The notes below the pieces were generated by a model. That model saw nothing but the letters and a program-made list of their open reading frames with translations. It was not told the origin of the DNA and ran no database searches. This document shows positions 18,993-27,286 of a stretch of DNA of 64,000 nucleotides, in pieces. The translations under genes were made by a program, and so were the position numbers. This DNA is from CALVUJ01 sp045119835 (GTDB taxonomy: Bacteria; Bacillota_I; Bacilli_A; RFN20; DUOF01). The stretch lies in assembly GCA_045119835.1 (NCBI GenBank), contig JBGVED010000027.1:83591-147590 (forward strand), read 5' to 3'. Within the stretch, counting starts at the first letter, position 1; the number at the start of each line of letters is the position of its first letter.

Positions 18993-20531
18993 TTATCGTC
19001 TACCAACAGTGATATAACCATATTTTGTTTCAACTCTGCTGCTATCAGCATCATCGTTGTTTATTAAACCAGCGGTCATTGCACTGTCAATAGATTTACT
19101 AAAGTTTTGTTGCGCAAGATTTTTTCTTGCGTATAAAATTGCACATTCGCTTTCAATTTCTTTAACTGTTAATTCAGATTTCTTTTCTTTTAATGCCATA
19201 AAATTAACATCATCATTTAAGACAGTTTCATATTTAGCGAATTCTGCGTCTTTTTGAGCGTCTAACTCAGCTTCAATACGAGCTTGTTCTGCTTGAACAT
19301 AATCTTCGTATTTTGGTTTCATTTCTTCGAATTCTGCGTTAACTTGATTGTATTTTTCTTCAATTTCATTTTTAGCAGTTTCAAATTCAACAACCTTTGC
19401 TTCGAATTCAGATACTTTTTCTTCTGCTTCAGAAACCTTATTGTTAGCTTCTTCAACTTTTGCAAAAGCAGTTTCTGTGATTTCTTCAATGTGTTTTCCA
19501 AAATCAAAAGCACCTTCTGGAGATGTAGTTCCGTCTACATAATCCTCATAAGAAATTTTCTTTCTTTTACAATTTTCAAAATCAATCTCCACACTATCAC
19601 CATTCACAGTAAATGAAAAACCGAAGTAATTATAATTATTCATTCTATCCACAACAATTACTTCATTTTCTTGAATATCTACAGCATAATAACGAGGGTA
19701 TTTGTCGCCCCATCTATCTTCTATCATTTCATGCTGTGCGATAGTAGCAGAGATATCATTGAACATTTGCAACACAGTAGAAAAATCCGTGTTCTGCATA
19801 GTCTTAATACCTCCTTTATTATTTTCATTCACCACATCAGTTGATTTGGTGAAGGGCGTGTCATTTACAATGTTTGTAAATGCACTGTATTTATTGCATA
19901 TTTCACTTTGAATAGACTTAACAAAATCGCTCATCGCAAAATTAACAACCTCAATTTTTGCATTTTCCATTGCTGGCTCTTTTAAAGAACCTAAAATGCA
20001 GCATCCATCAAACGAAAACTTACTAAATACAAAGTTTCCATCATCATCTTCATAACCGTCAATGTCATATGGATATAATTCCATACTCTGAGGTTTTTCT
20101 ATATCATTGAGCATAATGTCTGTAGCATCTTGAAATTTTGTCCATAGAATACCATCTACTTGCAAAAACTCTCGTTCTACACCAGAATCCGTTTCTTTTG
20201 TTATCCAACGGGGGTTGCAAGATTCTGGAATTACTCCAAATGCTTCTCCGATATATTTACGTTTTATGCCATTTTCATCTTTTGTAATGACATATTCATG
20301 CCCCTTAAAATCCTTATCATCATCAAATACTTCAGTAATAAAACCTAATATTGGTGTATTCTTTATTGTGTCAATGTTTGCATTAACAACTTCTTTACTA
20401 AAAATACTTTTATTAAAATTAAGTCCTGTATGAAGAACATCAATTGTTACACTAATAAATCGATTATCTTTGTCTGAAACTTCTTTATTGACTGAAAAGG
20501 AAATAGGGATGGATATATTTTTATCTTTCAT
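18993..20531 (-). CDS. Prohead protease fused to a coiled-coil scaffold
   Basis: 512 residues. The N-terminal half (about 1-200) has an HEYV motif and a conserved SMELYPYDIDG strand, resembling phage prohead proteases. The C-terminal half carries a long coiled coil (VEEANNKVSEAEEKVSEFEA and onward, about 340-440), as in internal scaffolds. Such proteins nucleate capsid assembly and are then degraded. The ATG lies 12 nt after, and in frame with, the portal TAG stop; AGGATGGTGAT precedes it. Confidence 0.75.
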   Translation of the reverse strand: MKDKNISIPISFSVNKEVSDKDNRFISVTIDVLHTGLNFNKSIFSKEVVNANIDTIKNTPILGFITEVFDDDKDFKGHEYVITKDENGIKRKYIGEAFGVIPESCNPRWITKETDSGVEREFLQVDGILWTKFQDATDIMLNDIEKPQSMELYPYDIDGYEDDDGNFVFSKFSFDGCCILGSLKEPAMENAKIEVVNFAMSDFVKSIQSEICNKYSAFTNIVNDTPFTKSTDVVNENNKGGIKTMQNTDFSTVLQMFNDISATIAQHEMIEDRWGDKYPRYYAVDIQENEVIVVDRMNNYNYFGFSFTVNGDSVEIDFENCKRKKISYEDYVDGTTSPEGAFDFGKHIEEITETAFAKVEEANNKVSEAEEKVSEFEAKVVEFETAKNEIEEKYNQVNAEFEEMKPKYEDYVQAEQARIEAELDAQKDAEFAKYETVLNDDVNFMALKEKKSELTVKEIESECAILYARKNLAQQNFSKSIDSAMTAGLINNDDADSSRVETKYGYITVGRR

Positions 20532-20543
20532 TTTATCACCATC

Positions 20544-22097
20544 CTATCTATCCTTATTTGAATCTAAGACTTCTGTTTTTTCGCCTGATTCATCCAACAA
20601 TTCACCCTTGCTTTTATTTGTAGGTCGTCCACTTTCCTTATTTTCAACAGAAGAATTAAAAGAAGATTGAAGTGGTATAAAGTTATTTTTAAAATCAAAA
20701 ATATCTTTATGCACAATAAATGACCCAAGCGTGCGAGAAGGAGTTAAATCTAAAGTTGCAAGCCATTTGTCAATAACTGACACTCCTAAACTTGCAGCAT
20801 CTTTATATCTCTTAGATACATTATCTCTATTAAAAATGGTGACATCTACAAGATAAAAGAAAAACTTAAACGCAGGTTTATTATATTTTCTAATTTTTAT
20901 CCAACGATTCATCCAGCGTTCTAATTGTCTATATAAACCATAAACAAAACCAGAATCATTCTCTACAGAAAGAGTTACCGCAGTACCACTTGACGAACCA
21001 TTTCCGAGTTCTTTACTAATACCAGACGAATTATAAATTTCATCTACAGCATCGCTAACATTATTTCTTGTATTATTACTATCTTTAAAACTAATAGGTG
21101 TAGCATTAGAACCCAAAGTATGCAAAAGTCCAATGTCATCCGTCATACTTTCTCTATTAATTTCAGCAAAAATACCAAGTGTCTCTGGTGTAAGCAAAGG
21201 TTTATCTACCGTACTTTCATCAATAGGAACTTCAACTGCGATTGCCTTGTAGTTATCTGTTCTCGCAGATTGTAATTTTAATTTTTTATAAACATCTAAA
21301 TCTAGTATGTCTTTAATTAATCCGATTAAAATCGGATAAGGAAATGTCCATTGACTATTTAATTTCAAACAAATTTGTTTATCAGCTGGAGGCGCATACC
21401 ATTGTCCACTAATATTTGGATTATTGTTTTTATCTCTCAAATCAATATAAGCTTGTTGTACATAATCAGGATATGCTTTTAAATTTTGCCCCTCGATTTT
21501 TGTTAAATCTATTCTAAAATTATATAGACCATCTTGGATTTGATATAATTCACATATTTTATAATCTATCTGTTGAAAAAAGAAATCGGATTGATTTTCA
21601 AAAACAAGTCCACAATAAATATCTTGATATGGTATAACCTTCATTATTCTTGAGAACTCGTGTTTTAAATTCATATTCTCCAATTTAGCGGCAAGAGCTG
21701 AATAACTTTTTTTAATAACATCAATCTTTGCATTGTCTTTGACGTCATATAAATCTATCCACCAACAGAACAAAGCCATATTAGAATATAAATTGTTCAT
21801 TCTATAATAATGGGGCGAGACCTTCATGAGCGTATCTGAAACAGCCAATAACGTTTTCCAACCTTGTCTCGGATGTTTTAATGCCCATTCTACATCTTGT
21901 AAACTAACATCGCCAATACAACCACTCTCTATAATACTTGTATGAGTACACAAGTCGTGGGTCATAAGACGTAAAAATGAAGATAGGTCAAGTTTCCCAT
22001 CTTTAAGAGATTTATCTAAATTATTTTGGTCATTCTTATAATTGCTTTTTGTATAAATAGGAATATTTTTAGTTTTTATGTTGTTCTTATTACCCAA
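20544..22097 (-). CDS. Portal protein
   Basis: 517 residues. The portal forms the dodecameric DNA channel at one capsid vertex. Helical stem-and-wing type sequence with FPYPILIGLIKDILDLDVYK and SSGTAVTLSVENDSGFVYGL segments typical of portals in this class; the position right after terminase supports the call. The TTG at 22097 follows AAAGGTGGTGAG by 4 nt; GTG codons within that ribosome site are less likely. It ends with TAG in frame with the next gene. Confidence 0.85.
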   Translation of the reverse strand: MGNKNNIKTKNIPIYTKSNYKNDQNNLDKSLKDGKLDLSSFLRLMTHDLCTHTSIIESGCIGDVSLQDVEWALKHPRQGWKTLLAVSDTLMKVSPHYYRMNNLYSNMALFCWWIDLYDVKDNAKIDVIKKSYSALAAKLENMNLKHEFSRIMKVIPYQDIYCGLVFENQSDFFFQQIDYKICELYQIQDGLYNFRIDLTKIEGQNLKAYPDYVQQAYIDLRDKNNNPNISGQWYAPPADKQICLKLNSQWTFPYPILIGLIKDILDLDVYKKLKLQSARTDNYKAIAVEVPIDESTVDKPLLTPETLGIFAEINRESMTDDIGLLHTLGSNATPISFKDSNNTRNNVSDAVDEIYNSSGISKELGNGSSSGTAVTLSVENDSGFVYGLYRQLERWMNRWIKIRKYNKPAFKFFFYLVDVTIFNRDNVSKRYKDAASLGVSVIDKWLATLDLTPSRTLGSFIVHKDIFDFKNNFIPLQSSFNSSVENKESGRPTNKSKGELLDESGEKTEVLDSNKDR

Positions 22098-22128
22098 GCA
22101 TCTCACCACCTTTCTTTAATATTTTTTG

Positions 22129-22137
22129 TTATTTATA
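22129..22137 (-). promoter_or_regulatory. TATAAATAA box between terminase and portal
   Basis: Exact TATAAATAA on the minus strand in the 67-nt gap between the terminase stop and the portal start. See the other copies at 9172, 11470, 17349 and 24962. Confidence 0.3.
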
Positions 22138-22164
22138 ATTTTATTTGTTATACTTTAATAAGTA

Positions 22165-23943
22165 TTAATATGTGTTAGGACGCTTATTTAATTTGCTTAA
22201 TTTTAAAGCATAATCAAAAGCATTAAAACCAGTTTTTTGTTTTCTTAACATCTCTCGTTCAAGTTGACATTGAACCCAATAATTATACGCAAGAGAAGAG
22301 TACCTGTCTTTACGCATACCACTTTTTTCGGTTATCTTTACATTAGTTCCCTTTATTTCATATTCAAGATTTATCAACTCATAAACAAGCAATGTTGTCT
22401 GAATATAAGGTAATTTATATTGCGTTTGTTCATAGGCTGGCATTTTTGCAAAACCTTTGATTTTATCTTTTAAAATTTCTTCAGCTTCAAATTCAGAAAC
22501 AAGTAAATTAATTTTTCCGTTTTGGAATCCGCTACGAAGCAGTGTGCATATTTCATTATTAAACGACGCACTTGCTTTAATTGACCAAATTACTTTCGGC
22601 GCATTATCAACCTTACATCTCTCTGCCATAGTTTTATCATTACAACAAGATAGAGCGGGATATAATTCGCCAGTAGTAGGGTCAACTATATCTTGAATAA
22701 GCATATCGTACACAGAAAGCCCAACACCATTTGTATCCACAACTAAATCAGTACACTTGTATATACTGAATAATCTACGAACTACAAGTGCCAATTCGTC
22801 AGTGGTTAAACCTTCGTGATTTTCCATATAAACAATGTTAGATGTATAATTATCATTATTTGTAGGGATTGCACTATTGATTATAATCGCACTTGCGTCG
22901 TTGTTTTGTTTTTTAGAAGCCATCAACGCTATATCCACAGATAATATTCTTCTTTCATTAGGAACTAAATCTGGTATTTTGAGATTTCTACTATTACCAA
23001 TTAAAGAAGTGGGGTACATAGCCGTTTTAAGCTTTCTACGATTTGATATGTCATCAAAAGTAAAGAATGCACCATCTGTGTCGCCATGCCAAAGACATTC
23101 CATCTCCATTGCAAATTTCATTGGGTCAAAATCTGACTCAGACATTTCATCTTCAATCTGTTCTCTTGACAATAGCCCTTCTTTAATTGAAATTTGATAT
23201 GGAAGACCACATATAAAGTATTTTTTAGTTTCATCCAGCATATTAACCACATATGCCTTAGCCTTATCAAAAGACCAATGAGATTTATACCAGCAAGAAC
23301 TCATATAAAACTCTTTGTTTCGTTCCAATAGATGGGCATATTTTGGATTATTTAAATAATTGGGTTGTCTGGGTGCTGTTAAAAATCTTCTAAGAACAGT
23401 ATTAATTGTATCTAAATCAACCATACGAAACTCGTCAACGAGAAGTATATTACATCTTGCACCTCGTCCACTATCTGAAGCGGTAACAACTCTTATCCAC
23501 GAACCATTAGCAAATTCAATAACAGCTTTATTTGCACCTACTGATGCGTATGTAATCTCTCGTCTAAGATTGTCCGAACCCCATCCATAATTTTTCATAA
23601 AATCATCTGTGATTTTTAGAAGCACTTCGTTTGCTTGGGTTCGAGTCGCAGAAGCTACGCATATTTTTGTTTTAGGGAATAAAATACATCTAACCACACA
23701 GAAGAGGGCGGTTAAAAAGGTTTTCCCCTGACCTCGTGCTGCCAAATACATAAAGTAGTTGCAACACATCATCATATATAGTAATATTTTTTGAAATAAT
23801 TTTAAATTAATATTTAAATATTCTTTAACAAATCTCTGAGGGTTTTGCTAATGACGATAGAAACTAGCCCAATAAGCAACCCCTTGCATAATTCGTTTAG
23901 ATTTTTCATTAGCTAATTGCTTTTCGGATTTCTTTTTTTCCAT
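22165..23943 (-). CDS. Terminase large subunit with an in-frame UAG at codon 32
   Basis: Packages DNA into proheads: N-terminal ATPase and C-terminal nuclease. Walker A AARGQGKT, Walker B ILLVDEF, and RNase H-like nuclease motifs SVDIA and VVDTNGVG are present. The ATG at 23943 has an AGGGGGTG site and begins MEKKKSEKQLANEKSKRIMQ. Codon 32 (23848-23850) is TAG. Before it is VAYWASFYRH; after it is QNPQRFVKEYLNINLKLFQK, containing the Q-motif region. Both belong to terminase N-termini and are in one frame. The next in-frame ATG (23775) would lose that adenine-binding segment. Readthrough, a nonsense mutation or a sequencing error are all possible. Confidence 0.9.
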
Positions 23944-23945
23944 CG

Positions 23946-24947
23946 TTACATCACCCCCTTATTATCCTCAGTAGAGTCCAAAGAGGCGTTTCCAAAAATG
24001 GCATCGAATAAAACTTCGCTGTTTTCTTCGTCATTATATTCAGGCTTAGTTACAGTATATTTCTTCATAAACTTCGTATACAAATTCGACAATCCATTTT
24101 TTAAACCCATCATCTTGCTTAAATGTCCACGATAAAAAATATCCATATAAGCTCCTATCTTGTCAACATCTTTCAACTCTTCATCAATCTCGGGTAAAGG
24201 TTTTTCATTTTCCCATTTATCAATTAAAGTTCCAAATGTTTGGTTATCAGCTGTGGTGTCGCCAGCATTTTGTTTAGGTTGTAATTTACCAGCGTCCAAC
24301 ATCTTTTGAAATGAAGCGGTGATATCTTTGGTATCTTCGCCTCTTCTCAATGCTTTTAAATTTTGTAATCTATTAAAACATATGTCCTTGATTACTTCTT
24401 CCTGAGCTTTGGTATTGCACTCGTGTCTAGCAGTCCAATCCTCATATTCTCTTTTTAAGAATTTATAATCTTCATCGGTAAACCCACTACCAAAGAAATC
24501 AATTGTATCTTTGTCAACATTTGTTTCACCAGATATTTCTGATATAGAAGCCATAGCAAAATTTTCTTGTTCAGCTTCGTAAATGGTATTTTCATATGAC
24601 TTATTCTTATATTGTTGTAACTGTATCATTTTCATATATGCACCCATTGGAGATATATTGATTTCTCTTTTTGTTGCACTATTAATAGCGGAATTATATG
24701 CATCGTCACTATAATAAATATCGAAAATCATACACAATCTTTGTACTGCTTTCTTTTCGGGTGTTAAACATCCTTCATTTGTATATTTTTCAAAATATTG
24801 TTGATAAAATTTTTCTATACATTGCTTACAATGAGGGATTTTACCTATATTACTATAAAATTCACTATTTGAATTGTAAAAATTTGTATCCACATATTCT
24901 TTGCCGCAATAAAAACAAGTATATTTCGCTTTTGTTGTTCTTGGCAT
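23946..24947 (-). CDS. Zinc-finger protein at the terminase small-subunit position
   Basis: 333 residues. CFYCGKEY ... HCKQC near residues 11-41 makes a four-Cys zinc site; the rest is helical with a negatively charged C-terminus (DNKGVM end). It ends 3 nt before the terminase large-subunit start, so the two are co-translated. Phages of this sort often have such a protein as small terminase or packaging accessory, but I cannot prove DNA recognition. The ATG follows GGAGGTG. Confidence 0.65.
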   Translation of the reverse strand: MPRTTKAKYTCFYCGKEYVDTNFYNSNSEFYSNIGKIPHCKQCIEKFYQQYFEKYTNEGCLTPEKKAVQRLCMIFDIYYSDDAYNSAINSATKREINISPMGAYMKMIQLQQYKNKSYENTIYEAEQENFAMASISEISGETNVDKDTIDFFGSGFTDEDYKFLKREYEDWTARHECNTKAQEEVIKDICFNRLQNLKALRRGEDTKDITASFQKMLDAGKLQPKQNAGDTTADNQTFGTLIDKWENEKPLPEIDEELKDVDKIGAYMDIFYRGHLSKMMGLKNGLSNLYTKFMKKYTVTKPEYNDEENSEVLFDAIFGNASLDSTEDNKGVM

Positions 24948-24961
24948 AATTCACCTCCACA

Positions 24962-24970
24962 TTATTTATA
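24962..24970 (-). promoter_or_regulatory. TATAAATAA box upstream of the packaging genes
   Basis: Exact TATAAATAA on the minus strand, 15 nt before the start codon of the zinc-finger packaging gene. It is the best-placed of the five copies for a packaging/structural transcript. Confidence 0.35.
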
Positions 24971-24981
24971 CATAAAAATGT

Positions 24982-25194
24982 TTATCTATCAAAAGTAGTT
25001 TGCTTATTAGCAGACCACTTAGTTAAAAGTTTATCTAATTTTTCTGTCTTAATATAAATCCAAAACAAACTTTTGCTATTTGGATTTAACGCTGCTAACT
25101 CATATTCCACATCATTATCATACAGATATTTGCGAAGGGGGAGAGAGTAGCAACAATAAAGTTTTATATTTTCTTTGTTACTTGCATTCTTCAT
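24982..25194 (-). CDS. Small protein resembling DUF5659-type phage proteins
   Basis: 70 residues. Pattern IKLYCCYSLPLRKYLYDND ... LFWIYIKTEKLDKLLTKW matches the general shape of small DUF5659-like proteins (hydrophobic strand, helix, then an aromatic strand and helix). Function unknown. GGAG is about 14 nt from the ATG, longer than usual. Confidence 0.6.
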   Translation of the reverse strand: MKNASNKENIKLYCCYSLPLRKYLYDNDVEYELAALNPNSKSLFWIYIKTEKLDKLLTKWSANKQTTFDR

Positions 25195-25235
25195 ATATAT
25201 TTATTTAATCTCCATGTTTTATAACTTTATTTGTT

Positions 25236-26450
25236 TTAATTTAATTTCAATGTATATTCACAAGTTTTTCCCTTGTCTTGTTCAAACATCAATAACTTAG
25301 CAGAAGCGTTTGATGTCTTTCTTAGAGTCAAGGAATAATCATCTACGCCAATAATAGACCCAATATTTATAACCTCTTGGTTTACACCAACTTCTTCAAC
25401 TTTATTATGATGTAAATGACCAGCTAATAAATATCGAATGTGTATGCCATAAATAGAAGAGAATTCTTTAATGGCATTTCCCATATTTTTGACCTCGCCG
25501 TGTATTCCTAATATTGGATTACCTGCGAGTTCCGCATAAATATAACCAGTGGGATTTTCAATATATTCAAAGTTTGGATTATCTTTTAATCTTGTTTTAA
25601 TAAACTCAGACACAACTTTGCCCATATTATCTTCAGTAAAAGTACCTTTCGGCTGTCCTAATTGACGAAGTTCTGTATGATTACCATTTGTAGATTGATA
25701 TTTTACTTGCACATATTTGGTTAGTTCGTTAAGCCAATTGCTAATAAAATCAGCATACTTAATAGTTCCATCTACAACGCCATATCTTAACTTCATTAAC
25801 TGCGAAACCCTAAGAACGCCATCGCTAAAATCACCCATAGAAAAAACATTTAATGTATCAATATTTTCTCTCTGAATAATTTTAATTGTTTGATTGAACA
25901 AATCCCACATTCTTTTTTCAAAAATTTCAGGACTATAAGCGTTTAGAATATCTCCAAATAATCCTTTTAATTCAAATTCTGCGCCATAATGTTCGTCGCC
26001 AAAGACTAATGCATAAGCACGAGGATTATGGGTTGAACAGATATGTTGAGGAATATCTAAAGGATGAAGGGTGGATATTGCATTACAAATTTTCTCTGTA
26101 ATCAATTCGTCTCTTGCTTCTTCTCTAAGCCAACGAGAATATTCTATTTTTTCAGTTTGAATTTGAGCTTTTATCTTTTCTAATTCTCGCTTTTCGACCT
26201 GTAATTTTTTATAATATGTATCTTCTCTATCTCCGAACACACCAGCTTCATAAAAATCTCTTGCGTATTTCACAGCTTTGCGAAATGCCGACTCATCTCT
26301 ATATAATTCTTCATCTTCTCCAAATAACTCTCTATTAACAAATAGCGTTATTTCTTTCCAATTTTTATATTTGCCAGATTGAACCAATCCGTCCATTCGC
26401 CAAATATATTGATGATAATTTTCATTTTCTAATTTTTTAAATTCATCCAT
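25236..26450 (-). CDS. Calcineurin-like metallophosphoesterase
   Basis: 404 residues. The metal-binding motifs appear in order: FGDEHYG (D-x-H), MGDFSDG (GD-x-x-D), TNGNHTE (GNH), GIHGE and AGHLHH (GH-x-H). An N-terminal helical, coiled-coil-like region (about 60-130) precedes the catalytic domain and may bind DNA or a partner. Phage enzymes of this kind are seen next to terminase genes and may act as nucleases or phosphatases. The ATG at 26450 is chosen; GGAGG lies 14 nt upstream, which is long, and a TTG overlapping that site is the alternative. Confidence 0.85.
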   Translation of the reverse strand: MDEFKKLENENYHQYIWRMDGLVQSGKYKNWKEITLFVNRELFGEDEELYRDESAFRKAVKYARDFYEAGVFGDREDTYYKKLQVEKRELEKIKAQIQTEKIEYSRWLREEARDELITEKICNAISTLHPLDIPQHICSTHNPRAYALVFGDEHYGAEFELKGLFGDILNAYSPEIFEKRMWDLFNQTIKIIQRENIDTLNVFSMGDFSDGVLRVSQLMKLRYGVVDGTIKYADFISNWLNELTKYVQVKYQSTNGNHTELRQLGQPKGTFTEDNMGKVVSEFIKTRLKDNPNFEYIENPTGYIYAELAGNPILGIHGEVKNMGNAIKEFSSIYGIHIRYLLAGHLHHNKVEEVGVNQEVINIGSIIGVDDYSLTLRKTSNASAKLLMFEQDKGKTCEYTLKLN

Positions 26451-26496
26451 ACTTAATTTATTAACCTCCAAACTTTACAATAAATATTAAAGATGA

Positions 26497-26569
26497 TTAT
26501 ACTATCAAGATTCGAACTCAGATTATCAACGTAAGAAGTTGATATCCTAACCGATTAAACGATAGTGTC
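26497..26569 (-). tRNA. Degenerate tRNA-like gene, anticodon CUU (Lys)
   Basis: A 73-nt cloverleaf reads on the minus strand. Anticodon stem TCAAC/GTTGA encloses loop TTCTTAC (anticodon CTT). The D-arm GTTT/GGAT has a GG-containing loop, the variable loop has 4 nt, and the T-arm loop is TTCGAAT. The acceptor stem GACACTA/TAGTATA has mismatches at 1-72 and 3-70, the T-stem has C-A at 49-65 and two G-U pairs, and no CCA is encoded. It may be a decayed tRNA or one that needs editing; it does not read UAG. Confidence 0.6.
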
Positions 26570-26605
26570 ATACCCATTTTTCTTATCCTTAAACTTTATT
26601 AGTCA

Positions 26606-26624
26606 CCTATCCTAAAAGGATAGG
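26606..26624. terminator. 8-bp perfect hairpin
   Basis: CCTATCCT and AGGATAGG form a perfect stem with a 3-nt loop. No U-run follows on either strand within 5 nt; it lies between the tRNA-like gene and the next hairpin, so it may mark an RNA processing site. Confidence 0.45.
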
Positions 26625-26669
26625 CAACCAACAAGTAGAAAGGTGTTAGAAAAATGAATGAAAAGAAAA

Positions 26670-26702
26670 TTGCAGTCGTCCTTGTTTTGTAGACAACTGC
26701 AA
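26670..26702 (-). terminator. Rho-independent terminator after the HU-like gene
   Basis: On the minus strand TTGCAGTTGTC pairs with GACGACTGCAA (11 bp, one G-U) around a 11-nt loop and is followed by TTTTCTTTT. It lies about 40 nt after the HU-like stop codon. A second small hairpin (CGGTG/CACCG, 26714-26727) lies between them. Confidence 0.65.
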
Positions 26703-26741
26703 AGATATATAAACGGTGTTGCCACCGATTATACCAAATTA

Positions 26742-27050
26742 TTAATTATTTAACTTCTCACAGTAAGAGCGAGTAATATTGAACTTTGGCTTAATCTTGC
26801 TTTCTACAAGCTGAACTTCGCCAGTCAAATTATTTTTCTTAGTTTTTTCAGAAACATAAATTCCCTCCAAACTAATTCCTTCAAACAATCTAATAGAAAT
26901 ATCACCATTAGCTTCAACAGAAGAAAGGATGTTAAAAATAAAGTTTTCTAAAGAATTATAAACATCTCTTACATCATTTATATTCTTATTAGTTTCTTTT
27001 GCAATATTTCTTATAAGATTTTCTTTTGTTATTTTAATTTTTTCTTTCAT
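26742..27050 (-). CDS. HU/IHF-like DNA-binding protein
   Basis: 102 residues. The pattern ITKENLIRNIAKETNKNIND, a conserved helix pair, IRLFEGISLEGIYV (replacing the HU fGxF strand), a basic beta-arm region around NNLTGEVQLVESKIKP and KPKFNITRSYCEKLN at the end matches the HU fold. The tip differs from host HU (no RNP motif), so binding specificity may differ. It would bend or compact phage DNA. The ATG at 27050 follows GAGG by 9 nt. A 16-bp perfect palindrome lies just upstream. Confidence 0.75.
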   Translation of the reverse strand: MKEKIKITKENLIRNIAKETNKNINDVRDVYNSLENFIFNILSSVEANGDISIRLFEGISLEGIYVSEKTKKNNLTGEVQLVESKIKPKFNITRSYCEKLNN

Positions 27051-27066
27051 ATATTTGCACCTCAAG

Positions 27067-27082
27067 TTTTTCAATTGAAAAA
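27067..27082. promoter_or_regulatory. Perfect 16-bp palindrome before the HU-like gene
   Basis: TTTTTCAATTGAAAAA is a perfect dyad, centred about 24 nt before the HU-like start codon. It could be an operator, or a weak hairpin sequestering the leader. Confidence 0.4.
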
Positions 27083-27103
27083 TTTATATTTATATTACAA
27101 ACA

Positions 27104-27269
27104 TCTTTGAGATTCACCGTAGTTTTTTAATTAGTAAATTCTGCCCAGTAATCTCAAAGAATAATTGTTTAATTTTAGGGTGGTTTCCCCTTATGGCGAT
27201 AAATCAAAAATTATAAATCGCCTTATTTTAAGGTTATATCAAAAATCATTAAATTTTATATATAACCTT
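27104..27269 (-). other. Structured intergenic region downstream of the RNA polymerase gene
   Basis: Three inverted repeats lie between the polymerase stop and the HU-like gene. They are AAGGTTATAT/ATATAACCTT (27230-27269), GGCGAT/ATCGCC (27195-27222) and an 11-bp perfect pair TCTTTGAGATT/AATCTCAAAGA with a 35-nt loop (27104-27160). None has a U-run typical of terminators. They could form the 3' end of the early transcript or a leader RNA for the HU-like gene. Confidence 0.4.
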
Positions 27270-27286
27270 ATTTTTTGGTTATTTGA

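Noticed and set aside
23776..23943. Small intron explaining the terminase interruption
   Set aside because: Terminase residues run right up to both sides of the TAG; there is no room for an intron.
26497..26569. tRNA as the suppressor that reads the terminase UAG
   Set aside because: The anticodon loop reads CUU, not CUA.
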